A program made the translations under genes and the position numbers. DNA of 64,000 nucleotides from Geothrix sp. 21YS21S-4 (GTDB lineage: Bacteria > Acidobacteriota > Holophagae > Holophagales > Holophagaceae): assembly GCF_030845995.1 (NCBI RefSeq), contig NZ_CP132719.1, positions 434,001-498,000 on the forward strand, in the 5' to 3' direction. Positions 1 to 9,300 of this stretch are shown here, piece after piece. The notes below the pieces were generated by a model that searched no databases, had not been told where the DNA came from, and was given only the letters and a program-made list of their open reading frames with translations. Each line of letters begins with the position of its first letter. Positions within the stretch are counted from its first letter, which is position 1.

Positions 1-308
1 GGCTGTGCCGCGAGGAGGGCGTCCAGGCCCTGGCGGTGGGGCTTCCCCGCCACAAGGACGGCGCGGAGAGCGCCACGGCGCCGGCGGCGCGGGCTTTCGG
101 CGAAGCCCTGGCGGCGCGCACGGACCTGCCGTTGCGCCTGGTGAACGAGCACCTCAGCAGCGCCGAAGCGGAGCGCCTGCTCCGCGAGCGGGGCGTGAAG
201 CCCGACAAGCGCAAAGCCCTGCTCGATGCCGCCGCCGCGGCCGTCATCCTGAACGAACTGTTGGAGGACCGGCGCGCGAAGGGAATTCCCGCGGGCCGCC
301 TGGACTGA
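1..308 (+). CDS. ruvX: RuvX/YqgF-type Holliday junction resolvase-like protein, C-terminal part
   Basis: The frame is open from base 3 and enters the window mid-gene, so the 5' end is missing and about 101 residues remain. The visible part has the YqgF family pattern: a VGLP strand followed by a DG turn, an ALAARTDLPLRLVNEHLSS stretch in which the acidic residue of the RNase H-like active site sits (the E of NEHLSS), and a late DAAAAAVIL helix carrying another acidic residue. YqgF/RuvX proteins are about 140 residues and act in pre-16S rRNA 5' maturation and/or Holliday junction resolution. The next gene begins 23 bases downstream on the same strand, so the two may be co-transcribed. Family assignment is strong; which of the two activities dominates here cannot be told. 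Confidence 0.85.
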   Translation, partial: LCREEGVQALAVGLPRHKDGAESATAPAARAFGEALAARTDLPLRLVNEHLSSAEAERLLRERGVKPDKRKALLDAAAAAVILNELLEDRRAKGIPAGRLD

Positions 309-331
309 GCCTGGGGCTGGGAGGAGGAACC

Positions 332-1207
332 ATGCGCGTCGCATTCCTGGGTCTGGGGAGGATGGGGGAACCCATGGCGCGGCGGCTGGCCGCGGCCTTC
401 GACTTATCCGTGTTCAACCGCGACGGGGCCAAGGCCGCGCCGTTCGGAGCGCTGGGCGCGCGCGTGGCGGCCACCGTGCGCGAGGCCGTGAGTGATGCCG
501 AGGTCGCCGTGACCATGCTGGCGGACGACGCCGCGGAGGAATCCCTCAGCTTGGGCGCCGACGGGTTGATCGCCTCGCTCCCGCCCGGGGCGGTGCACGT
601 CTGCATGAGCACCATCGGCCTCGCCGCGTCCGACGCCCTGGCGGAGGCCCATGCCGCGGCGGGGCGGGGATTCGTGGCCGCGCCGGTCTTCGGCCGCCCG
701 CCCGCGGCGGCTGCGGGCCAACTATGGATCCTGGCCGCCGGTCCTGCGGAGCAGGTGGCCCGGTGCGGGCCGCTGTTCGAGGCTCTGGGTCAGGGCGTGT
801 TCCCGTTGGGCGAGCGGGCCGCCACGGCCCACGCCCTGAAGCTGGCGGGGAACGCGCTGCTCGTCACGGTGGTGGAAGCCCTGAGCGAGGCCTTCGCCTA
901 CGGGGAGAAGGCGGGCGTGGCGCCGGAGACCACGTTGAAGATCCTCAACACGGCGCTCCTGAAATCGCCCCTGGCGGAAGCCTACGGCGGCGCCGTGGTG
1001 AAGGGCGCCTTCGATCCCGCGGGCTTCGCCCTCCGCCTGGGACTGAAGGACGTGGATCTCGCCCTCCGCGCCGCCGAACTCCTGGGCGCTCCTCTGCCCG
1101 TCGCGGAGGTTCTGCGCGACCGGCTCCGCACTGCCGTGGCCAAGGGCTATGGCGACCAGGACCTGGCGGCCCTCTCCCGCATCAGCCGCGAGGACGCTGG
1201 GCTTTAG
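332..1207 (+). CDS. NAD(P)-dependent beta-hydroxyacid dehydrogenase (3-hydroxyisobutyrate dehydrogenase / GLYR family)
   Basis: A 291-residue cytoplasmic oxidoreductase. The N-terminal Rossmann domain opens with the dinucleotide loop GLGRMGEPMA (about residues 6-15), and the all-helical C-terminal domain carries the family lysine in LKLAGNALL, which polarises the substrate hydroxyl or carbonyl. Family members reduce or oxidise small beta-hydroxyacids (3-hydroxyisobutyrate, tartronate semialdehyde, glyoxylate/succinic semialdehyde). The substrate cannot be read from sequence. The ATG at 332 is chosen because GGAGGAGG lies just upstream and the protein begins directly with the Rossmann beta strand; the longer open frame upstream overlaps ruvX in another frame and is not coding. 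The gene ends just before a dispersed palindrome that may serve as its 3' structure. Confidence 0.88.
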   Translation: MRVAFLGLGRMGEPMARRLAAAFDLSVFNRDGAKAAPFGALGARVAATVREAVSDAEVAVTMLADDAAEESLSLGADGLIASLPPGAVHVCMSTIGLAASDALAEAHAAAGRGFVAAPVFGRPPAAAAGQLWILAAGPAEQVARCGPLFEALGQGVFPLGERAATAHALKLAGNALLVTVVEALSEAFAYGEKAGVAPETTLKILNTALLKSPLAEAYGGAVVKGAFDPAGFALRLGLKDVDLALRAAELLGAPLPVAEVLRDRLRTAVAKGYGDQDLAALSRISREDAGL

Positions 1208-1233
1208 CGCTGTCATGCCTGAAAACAAAAGGT

Positions 1234-1303
1234 CACCACCAAGACACCAAGGCACCAAGAAAAGCTTTTTTCAGTTCTTGGCGTTCTTGGCGTCTTGGTG
1301 GTG
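1234..1303. repeat. Dispersed palindromic repeat, CACCAAG family, copy 1
   Basis: The left arm consists of CACC followed by ACCAAGAC, ACCAAGGC and ACCAAGAA, an 8-nt period. The right arm is an imperfect reverse complement ending CTTGGTGGTG, so a transcript would fold into a long hairpin. It lies between two convergent genes, 26 bases after one stop and 5 bases before the other. Copies with the same arms are at 48478-48549, 52430-52507 and, degenerate, 58364-58431. Confidence 0.85.
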
Positions 1304-1308
1304 ATCTT

Positions 1309-1959
1309 TCATCCCAGCCGCACGGTCCGCTCGCACCGCGCGGCGAGGCCGGGGTTGTGGGTGACGAGCAGGGTGGTGGGGCGCAGGTCGGCGTGGAGGC
1401 CCAGGAGGAACCCGAAGACCTCTTCGGCGGTGGCGGGGTCCAGGTTGCCCGTGGGTTCGTCCAGGAGCCACAGCGCGGGTTTCCTGACCAGGGCCCGGGC
1501 CAGCCCGGCGCGGGCGGCCTGGCCTCCGGAGAGCTGGCCCGGAAGGCGCTCGCCGAGATCCCCCAGGCCCACGATGGACAGCAACTGTCCGATCCAGGCC
1601 TCCCCTTCCGGAGACACGTTACCTTCGATGAGGAGGGGCATCCGCAGGTTCTCGCGCACGGTGAACTCGGGCAGGAGGTGGGGCTGCTGGAAGGCCAGGC
1701 CCACGCGGCGGCGGCGGTAGAGGGCCCGGGCCTCGGCGCCTTCGGGAACGGGCGAGTCGCCCACCGTGATCCCGCCCTCCTCCCAGTGGTCCAGGCCCGC
1801 GATGCAGTTGAGGAGGGTGGTCTTCCCCACGCCGGAGACGCCCACGACGGCGCAGAGGCTGCCCGCCTCGATCTCCAGGGAGAACCCGTCGAAGACCGGA
1901 TGCGCGTTCCCGGGATAGGTCTTCCTCAGGTCTCGGATGGAAAGGCTCTGTCCGATCAT
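1309..1959 (-). CDS. lolD: LolD-like lipoprotein-releasing ABC transporter ATPase
   Basis: A 216-residue ABC ATPase: Walker A GVSGVGKT at 40-47, Q-loop LAFQQPHLLPEFTVREN, signature LSGGQ at 143-147, Walker B LWLLDEPT with GNLD, and the H-loop LLVTH. This is the LolD/MacB-type pattern, which energises transfer of outer-membrane lipoproteins from the inner membrane to LolA. The signature helix reads LSGGQAARAGLARAL, slightly divergent from the usual GEQQR. The start overlaps the stop of the upstream permease gene by four bases (ATGA), which implies translational coupling and fixes both reading frames. No LolA or LolB gene is visible nearby. Confidence 0.9.
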   Translation of the reverse strand: MIGQSLSIRDLRKTYPGNAHPVFDGFSLEIEAGSLCAVVGVSGVGKTTLLNCIAGLDHWEEGGITVGDSPVPEGAEARALYRRRRVGLAFQQPHLLPEFTVRENLRMPLLIEGNVSPEGEAWIGQLLSIVGLGDLGERLPGQLSGGQAARAGLARALVRKPALWLLDEPTGNLDPATAEEVFGFLLGLHADLRPTTLLVTHNPGLAARCERTVRLG

Positions 1960-3182
1960 TCGGCCCTCAATGCGTCGACGGGATCCAGCGCGGCGGCCTT
2001 CTTCGCCGGATAGCGGGCCGCCAGCCACGAGACCAGGAGGGGCAGGGCGCCCACCAGGAGGACGTCCAGGAGCTTCAGCCGGAAGGGCATGTAGGTGATG
2101 AAGTCGTAGACGGCGGCGGGCAGCTTGACGAGGCGGAACCGGTCCAGCACCAGGCACAGCGGGACGCTCAGCCCCAGGCCCCAGGCGGTGCCCACGGCCC
2201 CGATCCGGAGGCCCTGCAGCTCGAACAGCCGCTGGATTTGCTTCGGCGTGGCGCCCAGCGCCAGCAGCACGCCCAGGTCGCGGCGCTTCTCCGTGACCAG
2301 CAGCACCAGAGACGCCACGATGTTGAAGGCGGCCACCAGCACGATGAGGCTGAGGACGGCGGCGAAGGCCCACTTCTCCACGGTGAGCGCGGCGAAGAGG
2401 GCCTTGTTGGATTCGCGCAAATCCGTGGCGTGGAAGGCGGGTCCCAGGGCCTCGATCACCCGCGGCTTCACGGTCTCGATGGCGTCGATGCTGTCGGCGC
2501 GGACCTCGATCATCTCCGCCCGGCCCTCGGAGCGGGCGAGCCGCATGGCGTCCGCCAGGTGGATGAAGGCCCACGATTTGTCGTATTCGGAACTGTGGCT
2601 GTAGAAGGTCCCGGCCACGCGGAAGGCCGCCAGCTTGGGCTGCTGGCCCCCCAGGCCCAGTTCCAGGCGGAAGACGGCCAGTGCCGCGGTGTCGCCGATC
2701 CGCAGGCCCAGGCGCTGGGCCAGCTCCTGCCCGAGGATGATCTCGCCCTCCCGCAGCTGGCGGATGGGCGTGGGCTTCAGCGAGTCGAAGATGCTGGAGG
2801 TCCCCTCGGCGGTGGCGGGATCCACCGCCTTCACCACCACCGTCTCCGGGGGCTGGTCGCTGTCGGGGCGGCGCAGGAGGCCCTTCTCCAGGCGGATGGG
2901 GGAAGCCGCGCGGACGCCGGGGACGGCGCGGACGGTCCGTAGGGCGGCCTCGGTGTCCGGGATGTCGCCCGCCAAGTGGAACACGGTGAAGTGGGCCGTG
3001 GCGCTGAAGAGGGTGGCCTGGATCTCCTCCCGGAAGCCGTTCATCACGGCCAGGGTCACGATCATGGCGAAGACGCCAAGGGCCGTTCCCCCCCGGGCGA
3101 ACCGCACCATGATCCGCACGAAGGCCCCGCGGCGGTGGGTCTTCAGGTAGCGGTCGGCGACGGTGCGTTCGAACGAGGACAT
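1956..3182 (-). CDS. LolC/LolE-family lipoprotein transport permease
   Basis: A 408-residue FtsX/MacB-type membrane protein. One transmembrane helix lies near residues 20-45, followed by a large periplasmic domain and three helices in the C-terminal third. Diagnostic segments are the N-terminal ADRYLKT, the cytoplasmic coupling segment EKRRDLGVLLALGATPKQI, and the C-terminal YPAKKAAALDPVDALRAE, which closely follows the LolC/E ending. Only one permease gene is present, so the complex is likely a homodimer of this subunit with two LolD, as in bacteria that use a single LolC/E hybrid. It is coupled to lolD by an ATGA overlap. It lies 23 bases downstream of the PilZ protein gene, so the three may form one leftward operon. 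Confidence 0.88.
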   Translation of the reverse strand: MSSFERTVADRYLKTHRRGAFVRIMVRFARGGTALGVFAMIVTLAVMNGFREEIQATLFSATAHFTVFHLAGDIPDTEAALRTVRAVPGVRAASPIRLEKGLLRRPDSDQPPETVVVKAVDPATAEGTSSIFDSLKPTPIRQLREGEIILGQELAQRLGLRIGDTAALAVFRLELGLGGQQPKLAAFRVAGTFYSHSSEYDKSWAFIHLADAMRLARSEGRAEMIEVRADSIDAIETVKPRVIEALGPAFHATDLRESNKALFAALTVEKWAFAAVLSLIVLVAAFNIVASLVLLVTEKRRDLGVLLALGATPKQIQRLFELQGLRIGAVGTAWGLGLSVPLCLVLDRFRLVKLPAAVYDFITYMPFRLKLLDVLLVGALPLLVSWLAARYPAKKAAALDPVDALRAE

Positions 3183-3205
3183 GGAGCCAGGGTAGCCGGT
3201 CGGAC

Positions 3206-4543
3206 TCAGCCCAGCCCCAGGTGCGCCTCCAGGAGGCGGCGGAAATCCAGGTCCAGGCCGTAGGGCTTCACGAGGATCTGCGCCACGCCCGTCTGCCGCG
3301 CGCCCACCACCAGTTCCGCGTCCACGGAATCCTCGGCGAGGATCACCGGCGGCATCTCCTCCTCCATCCGGCGGCGGAGGAGGGAGGCCAGGGCCAGGCC
3401 CTGGACCTCGGCGACGCCCCCGTCCACCAGGATCAGGTGGAGGCCGGGCCGGTCCAGGTGATCGAGAAGGCCCGTGAGGGTGTCGGCGAACAGGATCCGG
3501 CCGTAGCCGTCCTCCGTGAGGAAGGCGGCGAGCTCGTCCCGGGCCGGGCCGGCGGGCATCGCCAGGAGGATGCCGCGGGTCCGCTTCTTCACGCGGAGCA
3601 GCGCCTGGGAGCGCTCGTCCGGGGGCGGGGGCTCCTCCGCGGTCGCTGCCGGTGCGGGGGGCGGTGGAACGGGGGCCGCCGCAACGGGCGGTTCCGGCGC
3701 CGGGGGCAGGGGAGCGGGGGCCTCGGCGGCGGGCGCTGCTTCGCGGACGGGAGGGGCTTCCTTCTTGGCGACTGGGCGGGCTTCCTCGGGCTCCCGGGGC
3801 GGTTCCGGCGAGCGGCGGGCCTTGGGGGGGACGGCGGTGGGAATGGCGCCGGCGCGGCTGGCCACCAGGGCCTTGATCGGGGCGAGCAGCGCGTCCTTCC
3901 CGGATTCGAACGCGATGCCCACCAGCAGTCCCTGGCTGGCGTCGAGGTAGGCCACCCTTCCGGACAGCTCGATCGGCGGGCACTTGGGCAGCTTGGAGAG
4001 CTTCACCAGCATCAGTTCCTGGCCGACGGGCATCAGGTTCGCCCCCAGGTGCATCTTCCGCTGGGTCTTGACCTCCATGGCGCGGTCCACGCGGATGCAG
4101 ACGCCCCCTTCCGACACGTTCTCGATGGGGCCGCTGATCCCCACGCCGTCGAACAGGCTCATCAGGGCCGTGGCGGTGGCGCCCTCGCGCGCGTTCAGGC
4201 GGGCGCGGGGCTTCTTGCGGCGCTCGGCCAGGGCGATGGCGGCGGGGAGTTCGACGCCGGCGGTGCCGGCCTTGGCCTCCAGCAGGCGGGTGGTGGCCTT
4301 GAACCGCAGGCCCTCCAGAACGAAGACCAGGCTGAGCTCGGCGCCCTTCTCGACCGTCAGGGGGCCCTGGAGGTTGATCCCGACCCGCTCTTCCGTGACC
4401 GAGGTGACGAGGCCCGGAACGCCGCGGCCGTTGCGGTCCACCACGCTGATGGGGGTCCGAACGCGCTGGAGATCCTCCAGATAGGCCAACACCAGCTCGG
4501 AGCCCTCCGAGGACTTGGATTTTTTCAGCCCGAAAATGGCCAT
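3206..4543 (-). CDS. PilZ-domain protein with C-terminal receiver-like domain
   Basis: A 445-residue cytoplasmic protein in three parts. Residues about 1-100 resemble the YcgR N-terminal barrel. About 110-220 is a PilZ domain with the arginine motif ERRKKPRARLN and the NVSEGG turn, the two elements that bind cyclic-di-GMP. Residues about 235-310 are a Pro/Ala/Glu-rich linker, and the last 120 residues form a receiver-like fold with an aspartate after the third strand (LILVDGG) and a lysine in ILVKPYG. The ATG at 4543 is chosen for the AGGAG about 10 bases upstream. The combination suggests integration of c-di-GMP with a phosphorylation-like signal. The target is unknown, and divergence from hflX and proximity to lol genes give no direct clue. 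Confidence 0.8.
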   Translation of the reverse strand: MAIFGLKKSKSSEGSELVLAYLEDLQRVRTPISVVDRNGRGVPGLVTSVTEERVGINLQGPLTVEKGAELSLVFVLEGLRFKATTRLLEAKAGTAGVELPAAIALAERRKKPRARLNAREGATATALMSLFDGVGISGPIENVSEGGVCIRVDRAMEVKTQRKMHLGANLMPVGQELMLVKLSKLPKCPPIELSGRVAYLDASQGLLVGIAFESGKDALLAPIKALVASRAGAIPTAVPPKARRSPEPPREPEEARPVAKKEAPPVREAAPAAEAPAPLPPAPEPPVAAAPVPPPPAPAATAEEPPPPDERSQALLRVKKRTRGILLAMPAGPARDELAAFLTEDGYGRILFADTLTGLLDHLDRPGLHLILVDGGVAEVQGLALASLLRRRMEEEMPPVILAEDSVDAELVVGARQTGVAQILVKPYGLDLDFRRLLEAHLGLG

Positions 4544-4623
4544 GCGGGGGTGGCTCCTGTCTGTTCCATCGACCTGAGGGCCGGGGGCTTGATTATTGCC
4601 GGTCGGCACGGCAGCTTTGCCTC

Positions 4624-5808
4624 ATGACCGAAAATTCTCCCCGCTGTCTGCTCATCGCCCGCCAAGGGGCCGAGGACCGGGAGGAGGGCATCGAGGATCA
4701 CCTCCTGGAACTGGCCGAACTGGCGCGGAGCTGCGGGTTCGAGGTGTGGGCCCGGCGGCGCCTCCGGCGGTCGGTCATCGCGCCGCGGACCTTCTACGGC
4801 TCCGGGCAGCTGGAGGCCCTGGCGGAGGAGGCCGCCCGCCAGGACGTCCGCCACCTGATCTGCGATGACGAGCTGAGCGGCAGCCAGGTGAACGCCATCG
4901 AAAAGCTGACGGGCCTGATCTGCCTGGACCGGACGGGGCTGATCCTCAGCATTTTCGAGCAGCGGGCCCAGACGCGGGAGGCCAAGGCCCAAGTGGAGCT
5001 GGCGCGGTGCGAATACGAGCTGCCCCGCCTCAAGGGCGCCTGGACCCACCTGGAGCGCCAGGGCGGCGGCGTGGGCCTCCGCGGCGGGCCGGGCGAGACC
5101 CAGATCGAGGTGGACCGCCGGATGATCCGCACCCGCATCAGCCAGCTCAAGCGGGAGCTGACCCACCTGGAGCAGGTGCGGCAGACCCAGCGCCAGGGCC
5201 GGCCGAAGGGCCTCCCCCGCGTGGCCCTCGTGGGCTACACCAACGCCGGCAAGACCAGCCTCCTGAAGGCCCTGACGGGGGAAGGGGAGCCCCGCGACCT
5301 GCTGTTCGCCACCCTCGACACCACCACCCGCAAGGCCTGGCTGGGGCAGGACGTGGATCCCGAGACGGGCGAAGGCTCCGGCCCCAAGCACTGCCTGGTG
5401 GCCGATACCGTGGGCTTCATCCGCAAGCTCCCCCATCAGCTGGTGGCGGCCTTCCGCAGCACCCTGAGCGAAGTGCGGACGGCGGATGCGCTGCTGGTGG
5501 TGGCCGACGCCGCCCATCCGGACCTGGAGGACCACCTGCGCGTGGTGGGGGCCACTCTCCGGGAAATCGGGTGCGAGCCTGACGGGGGCGAGGCCCAGCC
5601 CCGCCTTCTGGTGCTCAACCAGGTGGACCGCCTCCACCGCCCGCAGAAGCTGGATCTGAAGAAGCGCCACCCGGGGGCCGTGCAGGCCTGCGCCGTGGAA
5701 GGCGCCGGGGTCCAGGAGATCCGCGGGTGGCTGCGGGAGCTGATTCCCGGCCCGCCCCGGCCGCGGGATCTGGAGGCCTGGGAACTGGCCGAGCCCGCGG
5801 CGGTGTGA
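4624..5808 (+). CDS. hflX: Ribosome-associated GTPase HflX
   Basis: A 394-residue GTPase of normal HflX length. The N-terminal HflX domain contains YGSGQLEAL and the diagnostic LICLDRTGLIL. A coiled segment with GGVGLRGGPGETQIEVDRR precedes the G domain, whose boxes are G1 GYTNAGKT (204-211), the ATLDTTTR switch, DTVGF (261-265) and NQVD. HflX binds the 50S subunit and splits stalled or hibernating 70S ribosomes during stress. The gene is divergent from the PilZ gene across an 80-base gap. It ends 10 bases before the -35 of the downstream MarR promoter, so it is probably monocistronic. Confidence 0.95.
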   Translation: MTENSPRCLLIARQGAEDREEGIEDHLLELAELARSCGFEVWARRRLRRSVIAPRTFYGSGQLEALAEEAARQDVRHLICDDELSGSQVNAIEKLTGLICLDRTGLILSIFEQRAQTREAKAQVELARCEYELPRLKGAWTHLERQGGGVGLRGGPGETQIEVDRRMIRTRISQLKRELTHLEQVRQTQRQGRPKGLPRVALVGYTNAGKTSLLKALTGEGEPRDLLFATLDTTTRKAWLGQDVDPETGEGSGPKHCLVADTVGFIRKLPHQLVAAFRSTLSEVRTADALLVVADAAHPDLEDHLRVVGATLREIGCEPDGGEAQPRLLVLNQVDRLHRPQKLDLKKRHPGAVQACAVEGAGVQEIRGWLRELIPGPPRPRDLEAWELAEPAAV

Positions 5809-5818
5809 AGTCCGCGTC

Positions 5819-5862
5819 TGGACAACCGAACACGGTGTGATATAAATCGTTGCTTATGCAAC
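5819..5862 (+). promoter_or_regulatory. Promoter and MarR-type operator of the efflux operon; leaderless start
   Basis: A -35 TGGACA (5819-5824), a 16-bp spacer and a -10 TATAAA (5841-5846) predict transcription starting around 5853, two or three bases before the ATG at 5856. No Shine-Dalgarno sequence is present, so the mRNA would be leaderless. The perfect palindrome GTTGC-TTAT-GCAAC (5849-5862) covers the predicted start point and the start codon. TTGC...GCAA half sites are typical of MarR-family operators, so autorepression by the first gene product is likely. Confidence 0.7.
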
Positions 5863-6344
5863 TAGATTCTTTCTGGACTTCCGCTAGCCTTCCCCACCTG
5901 ATCACCGCCGTGAAGAGCCGCATGCGCCAGGTGGCCTTCCGTCGCCTGACGCCCTTCGGCCTGTCGCCCCAGCAGTACCAGCTCCTGATGGCCGTGGCCG
6001 AAAAGGACGGGCGCTGCCACGGCGATCTGGCCCGCTGCACGTGGATGGACAAGCCCACGGCGACCCGCATCCTGCGCACCCTGCAGGATCGCGGCCTGAT
6101 CCGCGCCGAGGGCGATCCCGCCCACCGCCGGAAGGTTTTGTTCCGCCTCCAGCCCGCGGCGGAGCCGCTGGTGCAGGAACTGCAGGATTTCCGCCGGTTC
6201 ATGCGGGAAGGGATGGAGCGGGGGTTCGATGCTGCCGAGCGGGCGCGGATCCGCGAGATCCTCGGCGCCGTGATGGGCAACCTGGACCGGATGGAAGCGG
6301 AACTGATCGATGCCGCTTCGACGCCTGAGAGCGCAGGGGAGTAA
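5856..6344 (+). CDS. MarR-family transcriptional regulator
   Basis: A 162-residue winged-helix regulator. The dimerisation helix is followed by LSPQQYQLLMAVAEKDG, a recognition helix in DKPTATRILRTLQDRGLI, and the beta-wing with the conserved AEGDPAHRRKVLF (the D-x-R-R wing motif). MarR proteins are dimeric repressors relieved by phenolic ligands, drugs or oxidants. The gene is first in an operon with an RND permease (6 bases between stop and start) and its adaptor. It is therefore expected to control efflux. The start is the ATG at 5856 within the operator palindrome; a TTG two codons earlier is less convincing. Confidence 0.88.
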   Translation: MQLDSFWTSASLPHLITAVKSRMRQVAFRRLTPFGLSPQQYQLLMAVAEKDGRCHGDLARCTWMDKPTATRILRTLQDRGLIRAEGDPAHRRKVLFRLQPAAEPLVQELQDFRRFMREGMERGFDAAERARIREILGAVMGNLDRMEAELIDAASTPESAGE

Positions 6345-6350
6345 GCCGCC

Positions 6351-9300
6351 ATGTGGATCGTCCGCCTCGCCCTCCGCCGTCCCTACACCACCGCCGTGAT
6401 GTGCCTGCTGGTGCTCCTCATGGGCGTCCTGTCCGTCCAGCGCATGCTGGTGGACATCTTCCCCAGCATCGACATCCCCGTGGTGGCGGTGGTCTGGCAG
6501 TACAACGGCCTCAGCCCCGAGGAGATGGAACGCCGGATGGTGACCATCAGCGAACGGTCGCTGTCCACCACCGTCAACGGGATCGAGCGGATCGAATCCC
6601 AGAGCATCCAGGGCGTCGGCCTGATGAAGGTCTACTTCCAGTCCGGCACGGATATCGGGGCCGCCATCGCGCAGATCTCCGCCGTGAGCGGCACCGTCCT
6701 CCGTATCATGCCGCCGGGCGCCACGGCTCCCGCCATCATCCAGTTCAACGCCAGCAACGTGCCCGTGGTCCAGCTCAGCGCGCGCAGCGACAAGCTGCCG
6801 GAACAGCAGGTCTTCGACTACGCCACGAACTTCATCCGCCTGAAGCTGTTCACGATTCCCGGCCTCACTACGCCGCTGCCCTACGGCGGCAAGGGGCGGC
6901 AGGTGTCCGTGGACCTGGATCTCGCCAAGCTCGCGGGCCGGGGCCTGGGGCCCGCGGACGTGGTGAACGCGCTGTCGGCGGAGAACGTGATCACGCCCGC
7001 GGGCACCGCCCGGATGGGCACCCGCGAAGTGCCGGTGGTGACGAACTCCAGCCCCACCACCATCGCCGCCTTCAACCGCCTGCCGGTGAAGGTGGTGAAC
7101 GGGGCGCCCGTGTTCCTGGAGGACGTGGCGCGCGTCTACGACGGCTTCGCCGACCAGACCAACGTGGTGCGCATCGACGGGAAGCGGGCCACGTACCTCG
7201 CCATCCTGAAGAAGGCCGACGCCTCCACGCTGGCGGTGGTGGACGCCGCCAAGGAGGCCCTGCCGGCCATCCAGGCCGCGGCGCCCGAAGGCCTGGAGCT
7301 GAAGTTCGACTTCGACCAGAGCCACTTCGTGCGGGCGGCCATCCAGGACGTGGTGAAGGAGGCCCTGATCTCCTCCCTGCTGGTGTCGGTGATGATCCTG
7401 CTGTTCCTGGGCTCCTGGCGCAGCATGCTGATCGTGTGCACCAGCATTCCCCTGGCGGTCCTGGTGGGCCTGATCGGGCTGAAGCTGACGGGCCAGACCC
7501 TGAACATCATGACCCTGGGCGGGCTCAGCCTGGCGATCGGCATGCTGGTGGACGACGCCACGGTGGAGGTGGAGAACATCCACCGCAACCAGGCCATGGG
7601 CAAGCCGCTGACGGTGGCCATCCTCGACGGCGCCAGCCAGATCGCCGTGCCCGCCATCGTGGCGACGCTGGCCATCTGCATCGTGTTCTTCCCGGTGGTC
7701 CTGCTGGTGGGCCCCGCCAAGTACCTCTTCACGCCGCTGGCGATGGCCGTGGTGTTCTCCATGCTCGCCTCCTACGTCCTGTCCCGGACCCTGGTGCCCA
7801 CCATGGCCCGGATGCTGATGGGCCACGACCACCCCGAGCCGGAGAGCTTCGTCGGCCGGTTCAACGCCTGGCGCGAGCACTGGCTGGGTCGCCTGCAGGA
7901 CGCCTACGGCCGGGCCCTGGACCAGGTGCTCCATCACCGGGTATTCGTCCTGATGGTGTCCATCGCGTTCGTGGTGGTCAGTTCGGGCCTCCTGTTCGTG
8001 ATCGGCAAGGACTTCTTCCCGGCGGTGGACGTGGGCCTGATGAAGCTGCACGTCCGCGCGCCCACCGGCCAGCGGCTGGAGGCCACCGAGCGGCTGGTGG
8101 CCGGCGTGGAGGCGGAGATCCGCCGCACCATCCCCGCCGCGGAACTCCGCTCCGTGAACAGCAACATCGGCGTGCCCAACGCCTTCAACCTGGCCTTCAT
8201 GCCCAGCGACAACGTCACGAGCCAGGACGCGGACATCTTCGTCTCCCTGGCGCCCGAGCACCGGCCCACGGCGGAGCACATGCGGGCCCTCCGCGCGGTG
8301 CTGCCCAAAGCATTCCCGGGGACCAGCTTCTACTTCCAGCCCGCGGACATCGTGAGCCAGGTGCTCAACTTCGGCGTGGCCGCGCCCATCGACGTCCAGA
8401 TCGAAGGGCCCAACCTGGTGGCCAACTCGGCCCTCGCCCAGCAGCTCAAGACGGCGATCCAGGGGATCCCCGGCGCCGTGGATGTGCGCGTCAAGCAGGT
8501 GGTGGACGCCCCGGCCTACCGGCTGGACGTCGATCGCCTCCGCGCCGCGCGCCTGGGAGCCAGCCAGCGGGACGTGGCCAACGGCCTGCTGGTCTCGCTG
8601 TCGGGCAACGGCCAGCTGGCGCCCTCCTACTTCCTGAATCCCGCCAACGGGGTCAACTACACGGTGGTGGTGAAGACGCCCCTCGCCGGTGTGGATTCGC
8701 CGGAGAAGCTCCTGGCGACGCCCTTCGGCCCTCCGGGCGCCGCGGCGCTCACCCAGACCGATCCCTTCCGCTCCGCGGGTCCCGCCGCCCAGCCCCAGTT
8801 CGGGACCCTGGCCAGCATCGCCTCCCTCCAGCGGGTGAGCACGCCCAGCGAGATCACCCACTTCACCGTCCAGCGCGTCATGGACGTGATGGCGAACGTG
8901 GATGGGCGCGACCTGGGCAGCGTGGTGAAGGAGATCGAGGGCAAGATCCGCGGCCTCGGCAAGCTTCCCGCCGCGACGCGCATCCGGATCCGCGGCCAGA
9001 ACGAGGTGATGACCGAATCCTTCCGGAGCCTGGGCGGCGGCCTCATCATCGCCATCGCGCTGGTCTACCTCCTGATGGTGGTCCTGTTCCAGAGCTGGCT
9101 CGATCCGTTCATCATCATCACCGCCGTCCCCGGCGCTCTGATGGGCATCCTGTGGGTGCTGGCCCTGACGGGCACCACCCTCAACGTCGAATCCCTGATG
9201 GGAGCCATCATGGCGGTGGGCATCGCCACCTCCAACGCCATCCTGATCGTCAGCTTCGCCAACGAGGTCCGCGTAGCCCGGCCGGAGCTGAGCGCGTTGG

